DNA of 64,000 nt from RPQJ01 sp963846885. GTDB taxonomy: Bacteria; Pseudomonadota; Gammaproteobacteria; Steroidobacterales; Steroidobacteraceae. The notes below the pieces were generated by a model. That model did not search any database and was not told the origin of the DNA. It saw nothing but the letters and a program-made list of their open reading frames with translations. Positions 37,634 through 47,308 of the stretch are shown here, one piece after another. A program made the translations under genes and the position numbers. Each line of letters begins with the position of its first letter. Position 1 is the first letter of the stretch. The DNA lies in assembly GCA_963846885.1 (NCBI GenBank), contig CAWJXS010000004.1, forward strand, positions 1 to 64,000. The letters run 5' to 3'.

Positions 37634-38833
37634 TCAGGGCGGCGGAGCCTTCCCGGTGGCCAACCGGTCATGCCGCCGCAGGATCTGCTGCAGGCGCGCA
37701 TGATCGATGGCGACCAGCCGGTTGCCATCGATGCCGGTCATCGTGCGTGCTGCGACCATGGCATTGACGATCGCCTCTTCGGTCGCGACGACCGTCGCTT
37801 CGAACAGGCCGTCGAGTTCGTCGTTCGGCAGGAACGTCACCTGCTGCAGGCCGGTGGTGGCGTTGGCCGCAGGCGTGTTGGCCGTGGAGAACGCCACGAA
37901 AATGTCGCCGGAGCCGTTGCCCGCCATGCCACCGGTGCGCGCGATGCCCATCATGGCGCGGCGCGCGATGCGCTTGAGTTGCGTTGGCAGCAGCGGCGCG
38001 TCGGTGGCAACCACGACGATGATCGAACCCAGCTCGTTGTTGGGACCGGCCTCCTGGGTGAACGGCGCATCTTCCGGCCACTCGCGACCGACCGGGATGC
38101 CCGCCACCTGCAACTGCCAGCGTCGGCCGAAGTTCGATTGGACGAGCACGCCTACCGTGTAATCGGCCACACCACGGACCCGCACGCGTCGCGACGACGT
38201 GCCGGTGCCGCCCTTGAACTCGAACGTGTGCATGCCGGTGCCGCCACCGACGTTGCCTTCGGCGATGGCGCCGCCGCGCGCGCTGTCGAGCGCTGCGAAT
38301 ACGTGTTCAGGCTTCACGTGAAACCCGTTGAGATCGTTGAGGTAGCCGTCCCAGGTTTCGGCCACGAGGGGCAGGCCCCAGAGTTGCTCCGTACCGCCGT
38401 TGCTGAGCATCCAGGCGATCACGGCATCGCGCACCACGCCGACGCTGTGCGTATTGGTGATCAGGATGGGCGTGCCGACGATGCCGGATTCATCGACCCA
38501 GATCGTGCCGGTCATTTCGCCGTTGCCGTTGCCCACCGCATAGGCGCCGAACACGCCGGTCGGGTTCTTGCGTCCGCGCGGGAGCATGGCGGTGACGCCG
38601 GTGCGCACGGGTCCCTTGCCAACCTGGAGCGGGCCATCGCCCTCGACCAGCGTCGTGTAGCCGACTTCCACGCCCGCAACGTCGGTGATGGCATTGAGCG
38701 GGCCGGGCGTGCCGGGGAAGGGGATGCCGAGATCGCGTGCTCGAGGTTCGGCGGCTTGGCGGTGCCCATGCTGAGGAGTGCTCCAAGGAATGCGATGCGG
38801 AGGAGGGTGTGCGCGCGATGAATCGGGTTTCAA
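37634..38833 (-). CDS. P1-family peptidase (DmpA/beta-aminopeptidase type, S58)
   Basis: A 399-aa N-terminal nucleophile hydrolase that self-cleaves into two chains and acts on N-terminal D- or beta-amino acid peptides. Typical segments are LNAITDVAGVEVGYTTL, NVGGGTGMHTFEFKGGTGTSS, and the cleavage/nucleophile site GSIIVVVATDAPLLP, with Ser near residue 268. The first ~35 residues in this frame look unnatural. The +1 frame over the same bases (about 38805-38745) reads as a signal-peptide-like stretch (TLLRIAFLGALLSMGTA), so the leader may carry two compensating one-base errors. The start is TTG 38833. Confidence 0.88.
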   Translation of the reverse strand: MKPDSSRAHPPPHRIPWSTPQHGHRQAAEPRARDLGIPFPGTPGPLNAITDVAGVEVGYTTLVEGDGPLQVGKGPVRTGVTAMLPRGRKNPTGVFGAYAVGNGNGEMTGTIWVDESGIVGTPILITNTHSVGVVRDAVIAWMLSNGGTEQLWGLPLVAETWDGYLNDLNGFHVKPEHVFAALDSARGGAIAEGNVGGGTGMHTFEFKGGTGTSSRRVRVRGVADYTVGVLVQSNFGRRWQLQVAGIPVGREWPEDAPFTQEAGPNNELGSIIVVVATDAPLLPTQLKRIARRAMMGIARTGGMAGNGSGDIFVAFSTANTPAANATTGLQQVTFLPNDELDGLFEATVVATEEAIVNAMVAARTMTGIDGNRLVAIDHARLQQILRRHDRLATGKAPPP

Positions 38834-39003
38834 GCATGGACATGTGCGTCACCGTTGGCGTGCGCTCGGCAAAGCCCGTCGCCACGGGAGATGCTCGGCG
38901 TTGCCGTGCAGCGAGCGGGTTCTCGAAAATACGGCTTTGGCGGGGTTAGTCAAGGCGCTTGGGTACACGCGGGCCCCGCGCAGCGGGTATGCTCCGGCCG
39001 ACC

Positions 39004-40323
39004 ATGCACCGCGCCTTCCTGCTCACCTTGTTCCTCGCCCTGACTCAAATCGCCGCGGCACGCGCCGCCGACGCACCGCCGGCATTCGCAAGTGCTGCCG
39101 ACACCGATCCGGTCAAGCTCGGCTGGATGGCCGGGTATCCCGTGCCGCCGGACAAGCAGATCCGGTACGACGACGGCAGCTACTACCGTTTTCCGCAATG
39201 GCGGTGGAGCTTCTCGCACTGGCGCGAACTGATGCCGACGACCGCAATATCGCGGGGAACGGGTCCCGTGGCCCGGTTGGTCCGCGCCGAACGTGATGAC
39301 CTCGATGCAGTCACCTTCGTGCCTCTCGGTGGCTCCACGACGCTGACCTGGGCGGAATCACTGGCGGCCAATTACACCGATGGCATCGTCGTGCTGCATC
39401 GCGGGCGCATCGTCTACGAACGGTACTTCGGCGCGCTGACGGCAGAACGTCCGCACATTGCGTTCTCGGTGACGAAATCGTTCTTCGGCACGTTGGCCGC
39501 GATGCTGGTGGCTGAAGGCAAGCTCGATCCGGCGGCGCCGGTGTCGCGCTACCTGCCCGAACTCGCCGGCAGCGGTTTCGGCGATGCGACCGTCGACCAG
39601 GTCCTCGACATGACGACCGCGCTCGATTTCTCGGAGAACTACGTCGGCGGTTCGGATTCCTTCCTGGCGTTTGCGCGCGCCGTGGGCGTGTTCCAGCGCC
39701 CGGCAGGGTACGCAGGCCCTTCGTCGATCATGCAGTTCCTGCCGACGATCGCCCGCCGCGGCGCTCACGGCGAGGCCTTCACCTACCGCTCGCCGAACAC
39801 GGAAGTGCTCGGCTGGTTGATCGCCAGGGTGACGGGCAAGCGTCCCGAAGTCGTCCTGCAGGAGCGCATCTGGGACCGCCTCGGCGCGGAAGCCGATGCC
39901 TCCATCGCACTGGACCCGGCGGGGGCCGCAGTCGCGTCGGGAGGCCTCAATTGCCGGTTGCGCGACCTCGCGCGCTTCGGCGAAATGATTCGCCTCGATG
40001 GCACTTACAACGGGCACCGGATCGTGCCTGCGACGGTGATCGCCGACATTCGCCGGGGCGGGAGTCCCGCGGCATTCGTGCCTGCGGGTTACCAGACCCT
40101 GCCGGGGTGGAGCTACCGGAAACAGTGGTGGATCTCCCACGATGACCATGGCGCTTTCATGGCTCGCGGCGTCCACGGGCAGGCGATCTATATCGATCCC
40201 AAGGCAGAGATGGTCATCGCCCGGTTCGCGTCACACCCGTTGGCGGGGAACGTGAACCTCGATCCGACGTCGCTCCCGGCCTACCGGGCGATCGCGCAGC
40301 AGTTGTTGCGCAAGCCACGCTGA
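39004..40323 (+). CDS. Serine hydrolase of the class C beta-lactamase family
   Basis: A 439-aa exported protein of the beta-lactamase/esterase (PF00144) group. A signal peptide runs to about residue 21 (ARA). The SxxK nucleophile is SVTK near residue 154, the YxN motif is YRSPN near 261, and an HGQ motif (VHGQAIYID) near 395 stands where KTG is found in beta-lactamases. HGQ in place of KTG points to an esterase or 6-aminohexanoate-dimer-hydrolase-like enzyme (NylB) rather than antibiotic resistance. It is monocistronic. Confidence 0.88.
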   Translation: MHRAFLLTLFLALTQIAAARAADAPPAFASAADTDPVKLGWMAGYPVPPDKQIRYDDGSYYRFPQWRWSFSHWRELMPTTAISRGTGPVARLVRAERDDLDAVTFVPLGGSTTLTWAESLAANYTDGIVVLHRGRIVYERYFGALTAERPHIAFSVTKSFFGTLAAMLVAEGKLDPAAPVSRYLPELAGSGFGDATVDQVLDMTTALDFSENYVGGSDSFLAFARAVGVFQRPAGYAGPSSIMQFLPTIARRGAHGEAFTYRSPNTEVLGWLIARVTGKRPEVVLQERIWDRLGAEADASIALDPAGAAVASGGLNCRLRDLARFGEMIRLDGTYNGHRIVPATVIADIRRGGSPAAFVPAGYQTLPGWSYRKQWWISHDDHGAFMARGVHGQAIYIDPKAEMVIARFASHPLAGNVNLDPTSLPAYRAIAQQLLRKPR

Positions 40324-40379
40324 GCGCGCGCTCCCCGGTATAGTGCCGGGCTTTCGGCCAGTGGCAGGGAGAGCGCGGG

Positions 40380-42215
40380 ATGACGATGCGGAAAGTTGGC
40401 AAGGTATTCGCGTGGACTGGCGGTCTCGCCGCCATCGCCGTCGCAGTGGCCGCGATGTGGTTCTGGTTCACCCCGGTGGGCCTCAACAACTACGTCAACA
40501 AGATCACGCTGCAGCTCACGCTCGACTCGCCGCAGATCCTCACCCAGCTCGGGTTCATCGACAACACGCCGTTCGATTTCCACAGCGGCAAGCTCGATGA
40601 CCAGACGAAAGCGCACGAAGACGAAGTGCTGGCACGGCTGCGCAAGGCCCGCGCCGGCCTCGACCGGTACGGCCCTGCCGGTCTCGAAGGGCAGGAACTC
40701 ATTACCTGGAAGACGACGGCCTGGTTCCTCGACGACCTGATCCGGCAGGGTGAGTTCGAGCACAGCGGCTACCGCGTCAACCAGATTTCCGGCGTGACGG
40801 TGAACACGCCGCAGTTCCTCACCGATGCGCACGTCATCAAGAACGAACGCAGCGTCGAGCGCTACCTCTCCCGCCTCACCGAGTTCGGCCGCGTCCTGCG
40901 GGAGACTCACGTGCGGGTTGCAGAGGATCGCGCCGCGGGCGTCATTCCCCCGGATTTCGTCATCGACCAGTCGCTCGTCGGCATGCGCGCCTTCATTGCC
41001 GATGGGGCCACGAAGAATCCGCTCGTCACCACGCTGCCCGCCAAGCTCGAGAAGATCGAATCCCTCACGCCCGCGCAGCGACAGGCGTACGTCGAGCGGG
41101 CGGGGCAGATCGTCGCGAGTGAAGTCATCCCCGGCTACGAAGCCATGATTGCGTTGTTCGAATCCATGCGACCGGAGGCCAACCATGACGCCGGCATCTG
41201 GCGCATTCCCTCCGGCGACAAGATCTATGCGGCCTCGCTGCAGTCGAGCACGACCACCACGATGTCCGCTGAGGAGATCCATGCGCTCGGTGTCGCGGAA
41301 GTGGAGCGGATCGAACTCGAGATGACGCAGATCCTGGATGCCCAGTCGATTCCGGGCGCGACGCTCGCCGAGCGGATCCAGGCTCTCAATGTCGACCCGG
41401 CGCAGAACTTTCCCAATACCGATGCCGGCCGTGCCGAGATGATCGCGTACCTGCACGAGATCAACACCCGGGTCATGGCGGCGGCGCCCAAGTTCTTCCA
41501 GACGATTCCGCCACAGCCGCTCGAGATCGTCCGGGTGCCGGAGTATTCGCAGGATTCGTCGCCGGGCGGTTACTACAATCCGCCGGCACTCGACGGCTCG
41601 CGGCCCGGCCGCTTCTACATCAACCAGAAGAGCACGGCCGACAACCCGAAGTGGACGCTGCCGACGCTGATGATCCACGAGGGCGCGCCGGGGCATCACT
41701 TCCAGCTTTCGGCCCAGCAGCTGATCGAGGGCGTGCCGATGCTGCGCAAGGTGCTGCCGTTCAGCGCCTATGCTGAAGGGTGGGCGCTTTATGCCGAGCG
41801 TGTCGCCAAGATCGACATGGGGTTCTACGACACCGATCCGCTCGGCGACCTGGGCCGTCTGCAGGCCGAGATGTTCCGTGCCGTGCGCCTCGTCGTCGAC
41901 ACCGGCATGCACGCCAAGCAGTGGTCGCGCGAGCAGTCGATCGCGTACATGGTCGAGAAGACCGGCATGACCGAGGCCGAGGTGACGCGCGAGATCGAGC
42001 GCTACGTGGTGTGGCCGGGCCAGGCGACGTCGTACAAGGTCGGGCAGCTGGCCATGCTGCGGATGCGCGCCGAGGCCGAGAAGGCGCTGGGACCCCGCTT
42101 CGACCTGGCCGCGTTTCACGAGGTCATCCTGATGAACGGCTCGATGCCGCTCGCGGTGCTCGAGGACGTGGTCCAGGAATGGATCAAGACGCAGCAGGCC
42201 GCGCCCGCTGCCTGA
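40380..42215 (+). CDS. DUF885 family protein, predicted zinc metallopeptidase
   Basis: A 611-aa protein with an N-terminal membrane helix or signal anchor (about 9-32), followed by a mostly helical DUF885 body. The metallopeptidase-like site is HEGAPGHH near residue 433, followed by EGWALYAERV near 463 that probably supplies a further Glu ligand. The family is thought to be M32-like carboxypeptidases, but activity is largely unproven. GGGAGAGCGCGGG precedes ATG 40380. It lies 56 bases after the serine hydrolase and may be co-transcribed. Confidence 0.86.
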   Translation: MTMRKVGKVFAWTGGLAAIAVAVAAMWFWFTPVGLNNYVNKITLQLTLDSPQILTQLGFIDNTPFDFHSGKLDDQTKAHEDEVLARLRKARAGLDRYGPAGLEGQELITWKTTAWFLDDLIRQGEFEHSGYRVNQISGVTVNTPQFLTDAHVIKNERSVERYLSRLTEFGRVLRETHVRVAEDRAAGVIPPDFVIDQSLVGMRAFIADGATKNPLVTTLPAKLEKIESLTPAQRQAYVERAGQIVASEVIPGYEAMIALFESMRPEANHDAGIWRIPSGDKIYAASLQSSTTTTMSAEEIHALGVAEVERIELEMTQILDAQSIPGATLAERIQALNVDPAQNFPNTDAGRAEMIAYLHEINTRVMAAAPKFFQTIPPQPLEIVRVPEYSQDSSPGGYYNPPALDGSRPGRFYINQKSTADNPKWTLPTLMIHEGAPGHHFQLSAQQLIEGVPMLRKVLPFSAYAEGWALYAERVAKIDMGFYDTDPLGDLGRLQAEMFRAVRLVVDTGMHAKQWSREQSIAYMVEKTGMTEAEVTREIERYVVWPGQATSYKVGQLAMLRMRAEAEKALGPRFDLAAFHEVILMNGSMPLAVLEDVVQEWIKTQQAAPAA

Positions 42216-42343
42216 TCGCCAAAACTCTAGCCTATTCATTGGGTTGCAAGCAGCGCAGCCGGCATTGCGACGAACTCGCTGCCGGCGGCGCGCGCGATTT
42301 CACCGATTACCCGCGGCGCACGTGAAGTGCTAGCTTTTGGGTC

Positions 42344-44125
42344 ATGAACACCATCGAATCCGGCGTCGTCACTGGCGCCAAGACGGCCGGCCCGCTCACC
42401 GACCAGAGCGTCGCCAAGCAGCTGCTCTTCGGCAGCGTCCTGGAAGAAAACCTGTTCCCGTACCCCGCGATCAACGAGCGGGACCGGGAGGTGCTCGGCA
42501 TGATCGTCGAGTCCATCGACCGCTTCCTCGAGGGGAAGGACGCCGATTTCGCGCGCTGGGATCGCGAGGCCAGGCAGCCCGACGAGTTCGTGCAGTCCCT
42601 GCGCGAGCTGGGCCTGTTCGGACTGATCATCCCCGAGGAGTTCGGCGGCCTCGGCCTGTCGAACGCCGCGTACGCGCGCGTGCTGGCGCAGACCAGCAGC
42701 TATGACAGCTCGGTGTCGCTCACCATCGGCGCGCACAGCTCGATCGGCATGAAGGGGCTGTTGCTCTTCGGTAACGCCGACCAGAAAGCCCGCTACCTGC
42801 CGCGGCTCGCCACCGGAGAAATGATCGCCGCGTTCTGCCTCACCGAATCAGGCGCAGGCTCGGATGCGGCCGCCATTCGCACCACGGCGAAGCGCAATGC
42901 GGACGGCAGTTTCACGCTGAACGGCGAGAAGCTCTGGATCACCAACGGCGGCACCGCCGATTTCTACACGGTGTTCGCGCGCACGGACGGCCCGGAGGGC
43001 AAGGTCACCGCGTTCATCGTCGAGGCCGCGTGGCCCGGCGTCAGTCATGGCGCGCATGAAGACAAGATGGGTATTCGCGCCTCCTGCACGACCACCGTGG
43101 CCTTCAACGACGTGCGTGTTCCCGCAGAGAACGTGCTCGGCGACGTCGGCAAGGGCTTCAAGGTCGCGATGGGCATCCTGAACAACGGCCGTACGGGCCT
43201 CGGTGGGGGCGCAGTCGGCGGCATGAAGGCGCTGATCCGCCGGTCCATCGCGCAGGCGCTGGAGCGCAAGCAGTTCGACCGGCCGATTGCGGAGTACGGG
43301 CTCATCCGCGAGAAGATCGCGCAGATGACGGTCGAGTGCTTCGCCGCCGAGAGCGCGGTGTGGATGGTGGCGCACTACATCGACAGCGGCTGCGACGATT
43401 ACTCCGTGGAGGCGGCCATCACCAAGGTCTACGCCAGCGAAGCGATGCAGCGCACGGCCTACGAAAGCCTGCAGATCGCGGGCGGCAACGGCTACATGCG
43501 CGAGCTGCCGTACGAGCAGTACACGCGCGATGCCCGCATCCTGCCGATCTTCGAAGGGACCAACGAGATCCTGCGCCTCTACATCGCGCTGGCATCGCTC
43601 AAGGACGTCGGCGCGTCGCTGAAGGAACTGCAGTCAGCCGTCAGTTCCATCTTCAACGATCCGATCAAGGGCTTCGGCGTCCTCTCGGGCTATGCCGGGC
43701 GCCGCTTCTCGCGCGCCACCGGCGTGGGAGCAGCGGTCAAGGTCAGCGCGCCGCTGGCGCCGGCGTTGCGGCCGCTCGTCGGCATCTACGAGAACTATGC
43801 GCGCGCGACGGCCCGGGTGGCCGAGACCGTGCTGCGGAAATACGGCAAGGGCATCTCGGAGCGCCAGTACGCGCAGCGACGGATCGCGGACCTCATGATC
43901 GACCTGTTCGTCGGCCTGTGCGTGATCTCACGCGCGGATTCGATCATCAAGAGCGATCCGGGGTCCGCGCAGCAGGTCACCGACATCGCGCGCATCTTCA
44001 CGCACCAGGCGCGCCGCCGCATGGTCCGCAACGTGCGCGGGGTCGGCCACAACGAGGACGATGCGATCGAAGCGCTGGCCGGAGCAATCATCGACAAGGG
44101 CCGGTATCCGTGGGACGTGCTCTGA
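42344..44125 (+). CDS. Acyl-CoA dehydrogenase (long-chain/VLCAD type)
   Basis: A 593-aa flavoenzyme for the first step of beta-oxidation. Signatures are CLTESGAGSDAA near residue 170 (FAD/substrate), WITNGGTADFY, DKMGIRASCTTTVAFNDVRVP, and EGTNEILRLYIAL near 405, which carries the catalytic Glu region. The extra ~180-residue C-terminal domain (KGFGVLSGYAGRR onward) is that of VLCAD/ACAD9-like dimers rather than the 380-aa tetramers. No other fad genes are adjacent. Confidence 0.93.
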   Translation: MNTIESGVVTGAKTAGPLTDQSVAKQLLFGSVLEENLFPYPAINERDREVLGMIVESIDRFLEGKDADFARWDREARQPDEFVQSLRELGLFGLIIPEEFGGLGLSNAAYARVLAQTSSYDSSVSLTIGAHSSIGMKGLLLFGNADQKARYLPRLATGEMIAAFCLTESGAGSDAAAIRTTAKRNADGSFTLNGEKLWITNGGTADFYTVFARTDGPEGKVTAFIVEAAWPGVSHGAHEDKMGIRASCTTTVAFNDVRVPAENVLGDVGKGFKVAMGILNNGRTGLGGGAVGGMKALIRRSIAQALERKQFDRPIAEYGLIREKIAQMTVECFAAESAVWMVAHYIDSGCDDYSVEAAITKVYASEAMQRTAYESLQIAGGNGYMRELPYEQYTRDARILPIFEGTNEILRLYIALASLKDVGASLKELQSAVSSIFNDPIKGFGVLSGYAGRRFSRATGVGAAVKVSAPLAPALRPLVGIYENYARATARVAETVLRKYGKGISERQYAQRRIADLMIDLFVGLCVISRADSIIKSDPGSAQQVTDIARIFTHQARRRMVRNVRGVGHNEDDAIEALAGAIIDKGRYPWDVL

Positions 44126-44145
44126 ACCCGCCACCGCGGGTTCAG
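44122..44145. terminator. Hairpin between convergent genes
   Basis: A 10-bp perfect stem, CTGAACCCGC (44122-44131) with GCGGGTTCAG (44136-44145), around a CACC loop, overlapping the acyl-CoA dehydrogenase stop. It lacks a T tract on either strand. It stands between two convergent genes and may act as a weak bidirectional terminator or 3'-end protector. Confidence 0.55.
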
Positions 44146-44165
44146 TAGCCGTCAGCGACGACGCT

Positions 44166-45005
44166 TCAGTCGTCCCAGCGCGCTCGCTCGCCGTCGCGAT
44201 AGCCGTCCTTGTAATCCTGCGGGTGCCGGTACGAGTCGAACTCGTTGCCGCGACGGCCGTCGTTGAAGCCGCGCTTGTACTCGGCGCTGCCACCGCCCCG
44301 GTTGCCGTTGTAGGCATAGTTCGAGTAATCGGAATGCCCCGGATAGCCCGCACCCACGTACGTATAGCGGCCGTCATAAACACGGCCGCTGCGGTCGAAG
44401 TTGCAGGTATAGCGCAGCTCGCGGCTGCCGCCGTTGCGGAAATACACCTCGCCGGTTCCTGACATCACGCGGTCGTGCACATAGGGCGCCTGCAGGTCGA
44501 TGCTGGCGACCTTGCCGTGGTCGCGATCGATGTGGGCGCGAATTTCACTCGAGCATTCGCGTGACAGGTAGTTGCGATCGTCGAAAGCATAGTTGTCGCC
44601 CCGGTTATACGAGTCCCGGTTCTTGCGGTGCTTTTCATCGTCCTCGTGCTTGGCGATGACGGCGATGGCGGCCAACCCGATCAGGCCGGCGCCCACGGCC
44701 GCGGCCTTGTTGCTGTTCTCTGCGACGGTCGCGTCCGTCACGTTGTAGCTCACGACCTCGCCGTACTCGTAACGGCAGGTGTAACGGTGGTCACGATTGT
44801 TCTGGTCGCTGACCAGGCCGGAAACCTTGTAGACGTCCCGGCTGACCTGTTGCGCGCTCGAGTTGCGCGCATTGCTGAACCGGTAATCGTTCTGCACTGC
44901 GGTTTCGCACCCGACCACGGCGCCCGAGTTGGCTTGCGCGATGGACGGAGCGGACAAGGTCACGCCCGTGGCGATCAAGGCGAGCAGCGCGCGGATTCCT
45001 GACAT
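44166..45005 (-). CDS. Hypothetical secreted protein, Tyr/Gly/Asp-rich
   Basis: A 279-aa protein I do not recognise. ATG 45005 follows AGGGGGTC and opens a clean signal peptide ending AQA near residue 26. The mature part has three paired-Cys regions (GCETAVQND, YTCRYEYGE, YTCNFDRSG), a short Gly/Ala hydrophobic stretch (VGAGLIGLAAIAVIA, about 118-132) and a C-terminal RGFNDGRRG...GYRDGERA motif of the kind seen in small secreted proteins. Two similar CxYxxG-type strands (near 84 and 211) suggest an internal duplication. Confidence 0.72.
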   Translation of the reverse strand: MSGIRALLALIATGVTLSAPSIAQANSGAVVGCETAVQNDYRFSNARNSSAQQVSRDVYKVSGLVSDQNNRDHRYTCRYEYGEVVSYNVTDATVAENSNKAAAVGAGLIGLAAIAVIAKHEDDEKHRKNRDSYNRGDNYAFDDRNYLSRECSSEIRAHIDRDHGKVASIDLQAPYVHDRVMSGTGEVYFRNGGSRELRYTCNFDRSGRVYDGRYTYVGAGYPGHSDYSNYAYNGNRGGGSAEYKRGFNDGRRGNEFDSYRHPQDYKDGYRDGERARWDD

Positions 45006-45093
45006 TCGACGACCCCCTGTGTTTTTTTGCACGATGAACCAGATGCCGCCAGGAGGTCTATCCGGAAAGCGTCAGTGAGTCGCCAGATACGCG

Positions 45094-46083
45094 CTAGGGG
45101 GCCCCCAGAGTCAGCACCAGTTTGCCGATGTGCACGCTCGACTCCATGACGCGGTGCGCCTCCGCGGCCTGCGCGAGCGGGAATACCTGGTAAATGACGG
45201 GGCCGGCGCGCCCGGCGTCGAGTGCCGGCCAGACTTTCGCTCGCAGGTCTCGCGCTATGGCGCCCTTCTGCGCCGTCGTGCGCGGTCGCATCGTCGAGCC
45301 GGTGAGCGTCAGCCGGCGGCGCATGATCTCGAACAGGTCGAGTTGTTCGACTCGCGTGCCGGCTTGCGTCGCGACCTGCACCAGCCGACCGTCCATGGCG
45401 AGTGACTTGAGGTTGCGCTCGAAGTACGGCGCGCCGACCAGGTCGATGATGACGTCCACGCCGCGGCCCGCCGTGAGTGCGGCGATGCGCTCGGCGAAAT
45501 CTTCCGTGCGGTAGTTGATGCCCGCTGCAGCGCCGAGCCGCACGCAGGCCGCGCACTTCTCGTCGGTGCCCGCGGTTGCGTAGACGCTGCCGCCGAACTC
45601 GCGCGCCAGCTGAATCGCAGTGACGCCGATGCCGCTGCTGCCACCGTGCACGAGCACCGTTTCACCTGCGGCGAACCGGCCGTGCACGAACAGGTTGGCC
45701 CAGACGGTGAAATACGTCTCCGGCAGCGCCGCGGCGCGAATCGCATCGTAGCCTGCGGGCCAGGGCAGGCACTGGGTGACGGGTGCCACGCAGTACTCGG
45801 CGTAACCACCGCCATTCGTGAGCGCGCACACACGGTCGCCGACGTCGCAGCCCTGCACGTCGCTGCCCTTGGCGACGACTTCGCCGGCCACCTCGAGCCC
45901 GATGATCGGGCTCGCACCGGGAGGAGGCGGGTAGAGCCCTTTGCGTTGTGCAACGTCGGGACGATTCACGCCCGCCGCGTGGACGCGGATCAAGACTTCG
46001 TCGGGCTGCGGGGTCGGCACCGCAGTCGTACCGAGGCCCAGGACTTCCGGTCCGCCTGCGGCGGACGCAGCTATGTATCGCAT
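45094..46083 (-). CDS. NAD(P)H quinone oxidoreductase, zinc-type MDR (PIG3-like)
   Basis: A 329-aa medium-chain dehydrogenase/reductase. It has a GroES-like N-terminal half (VHAAGVNRPDVAQRKGLYPP with no structural-zinc Cys set) and a Rossmann half (VHGGSSGIGVTAIQLAREFG). The lack of zinc ligands and the PIG3-like order (RKGLYPPPPGA) point to an NADPH:quinone reductase. ATG 46083 matches the usual family start; an in-frame ATG at 46098 adds five residues. It lies 20 bases downstream of the lipase-like gene on the same strand. Confidence 0.9.
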   Translation of the reverse strand: MRYIAASAAGGPEVLGLGTTAVPTPQPDEVLIRVHAAGVNRPDVAQRKGLYPPPPGASPIIGLEVAGEVVAKGSDVQGCDVGDRVCALTNGGGYAEYCVAPVTQCLPWPAGYDAIRAAALPETYFTVWANLFVHGRFAAGETVLVHGGSSGIGVTAIQLAREFGGSVYATAGTDEKCAACVRLGAAAGINYRTEDFAERIAALTAGRGVDVIIDLVGAPYFERNLKSLAMDGRLVQVATQAGTRVEQLDLFEIMRRRLTLTGSTMRPRTTAQKGAIARDLRAKVWPALDAGRAGPVIYQVFPLAQAAEAHRVMESSVHIGKLVLTLGAP

Positions 46084-46102
46084 GGTGGATGGCAACATCG
46101 AG

Positions 46103-47308
46103 CTATTGTGCCATTCGCGCCGTGCGGCGAAGCGGTCGCGGGCCGCTCAGCCGGCGCGCGAGTTGCCGCTGAACTGCGGGGTGACCGAGCAGGTCGAGAT
46201 GACCCATCTCGTAGCCGATCCACTGGTGCTCGGCGGGAATCGCAAGCGTCCGTTCCGGCAGCCTGTGACGACCCAGCGCGCTGTCGAGCGGCACGAGCCC
46301 GTCCCCCACCAGCTTGTCGGCGAGGATGCCGCGACGCTTGCCGAGCGTGGCCGCCAGCGCATGACATTCCACGTCTGCGGGCAACGGCACGAACTCGTCG
46401 GCTGCATCGGTCACGCTGCCATAACGCAGGTCGGTGATGCCTGCGCTGCGGGCCCGCGCCAGCGTCGTGAATGGCGCGGCGTACGGGCTCAACTCGAGCA
46501 CGTAGTCGAGGCGATTGCCGCCGCGCTCGAGTGGCGCGCCGTGGTGCGGCGTGCCGAGCGTGAACAATTGCCGCAGTGAGCTGCGCCAGCCATGCCGCTC
46601 GCGGCTGCCGTGATGAATCGCGCTGCGCGCAACGAGCCCACCCATGCTGTGGCCGACCAGCGTGAGTTGCTCGAGCGGAACCGGCCAGTGCGCAACCAGC
46701 GTCTCCAGCAGTGCTGCGAGCGAGCGTCCGTTCGAGTCGATCGACCGGCCAGTGTTGTAGCGCAGGAACAGCAGGGTTTGCCCGCGCTTGCGCGCGACCT
46801 GCGCCAGCCAGTCCTCGCCGGTACGACCCCAGTGCTGCTCGTTGAGGCACAGCCCGTGAATCGCGACCATGATCCTGCGGGTCGCGCCCGGCACCACGCG
46901 CGCGGGCTGCGCTGCATCGACCGTCACGCCGTCACGCAACACGGTCATGGTCAGCGCCAGCGGGTTCGCCGTGAGTTCCAGGTGATCGCCGTACACGCCG
47001 TTGAGTGCCGACACCCACGCGTTGCGGGCTGCTGTGGATTCACCCGGGGGCAGCAGCGAAGCCAGGGGACCGAGTCCGGCGTCGAGCCCTTTGCCCACCA
47101 CCCGCGTGGTGCCGCGAATGCTGCGGTAGACCAGGCCGGTGAGTCCGCGCGTGGTTTTTGCGCGCGATGCGCCAAGCGGCGGATGCACGAGCTGGATCGT
47201 GTGGTGCATCTTCTCGACCAGCGTCGTGATGCCGAGCGTGGCATCGACGGCGAGGCGGGCGGCCCCACGCAGGTCGGCCAGGTGGGTTCGATTGAAGGTC
47301 GGGGTCAT
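46103..47308 (-). CDS. Alpha/beta hydrolase, lipase-like
   Basis: A 401-aa serine hydrolase. The nucleophile elbow is GHSMGG near residue 218, the oxyanion strand is RIMVAIHGLCLNEQHW near 145, and FTLGTPHHGAP follows near 250, a pattern typical of bacterial lipases and PGAP1-like esterases. The C-terminal GDGLVPLDSALG and GHLDLL segments carry the likely acid and His. There is no signal peptide, so it is probably cytoplasmic. It shares a strand and tight spacing with the quinone reductase gene. Confidence 0.85.
   Translation of the reverse strand: MTPTFNRTHLADLRGAARLAVDATLGITTLVEKMHHTIQLVHPPLGASRAKTTRGLTGLVYRSIRGTTRVVGKGLDAGLGPLASLLPPGESTAARNAWVSALNGVYGDHLELTANPLALTMTVLRDGVTVDAAQPARVVPGATRRIMVAIHGLCLNEQHWGRTGEDWLAQVARKRGQTLLFLRYNTGRSIDSNGRSLAALLETLVAHWPVPLEQLTLVGHSMGGLVARSAIHHGSRERHGWRSSLRQLFTLGTPHHGAPLERGGNRLDYVLELSPYAAPFTTLARARSAGITDLRYGSVTDAADEFVPLPADVECHALAATLGKRRGILADKLVGDGLVPLDSALGRHRLPERTLAIPAEHQWIGYEMGHLDLLGHPAVQRQLARRLSGPRPLRRTARMAQ

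Noticed and set aside
39004..40323. Antibiotic-resistance beta-lactamase
   Set aside because: It has SVTK and YRSPN, but HGQ stands where KTG would be expected, and no ampR-like regulator is present; an esterase-type role is more likely.
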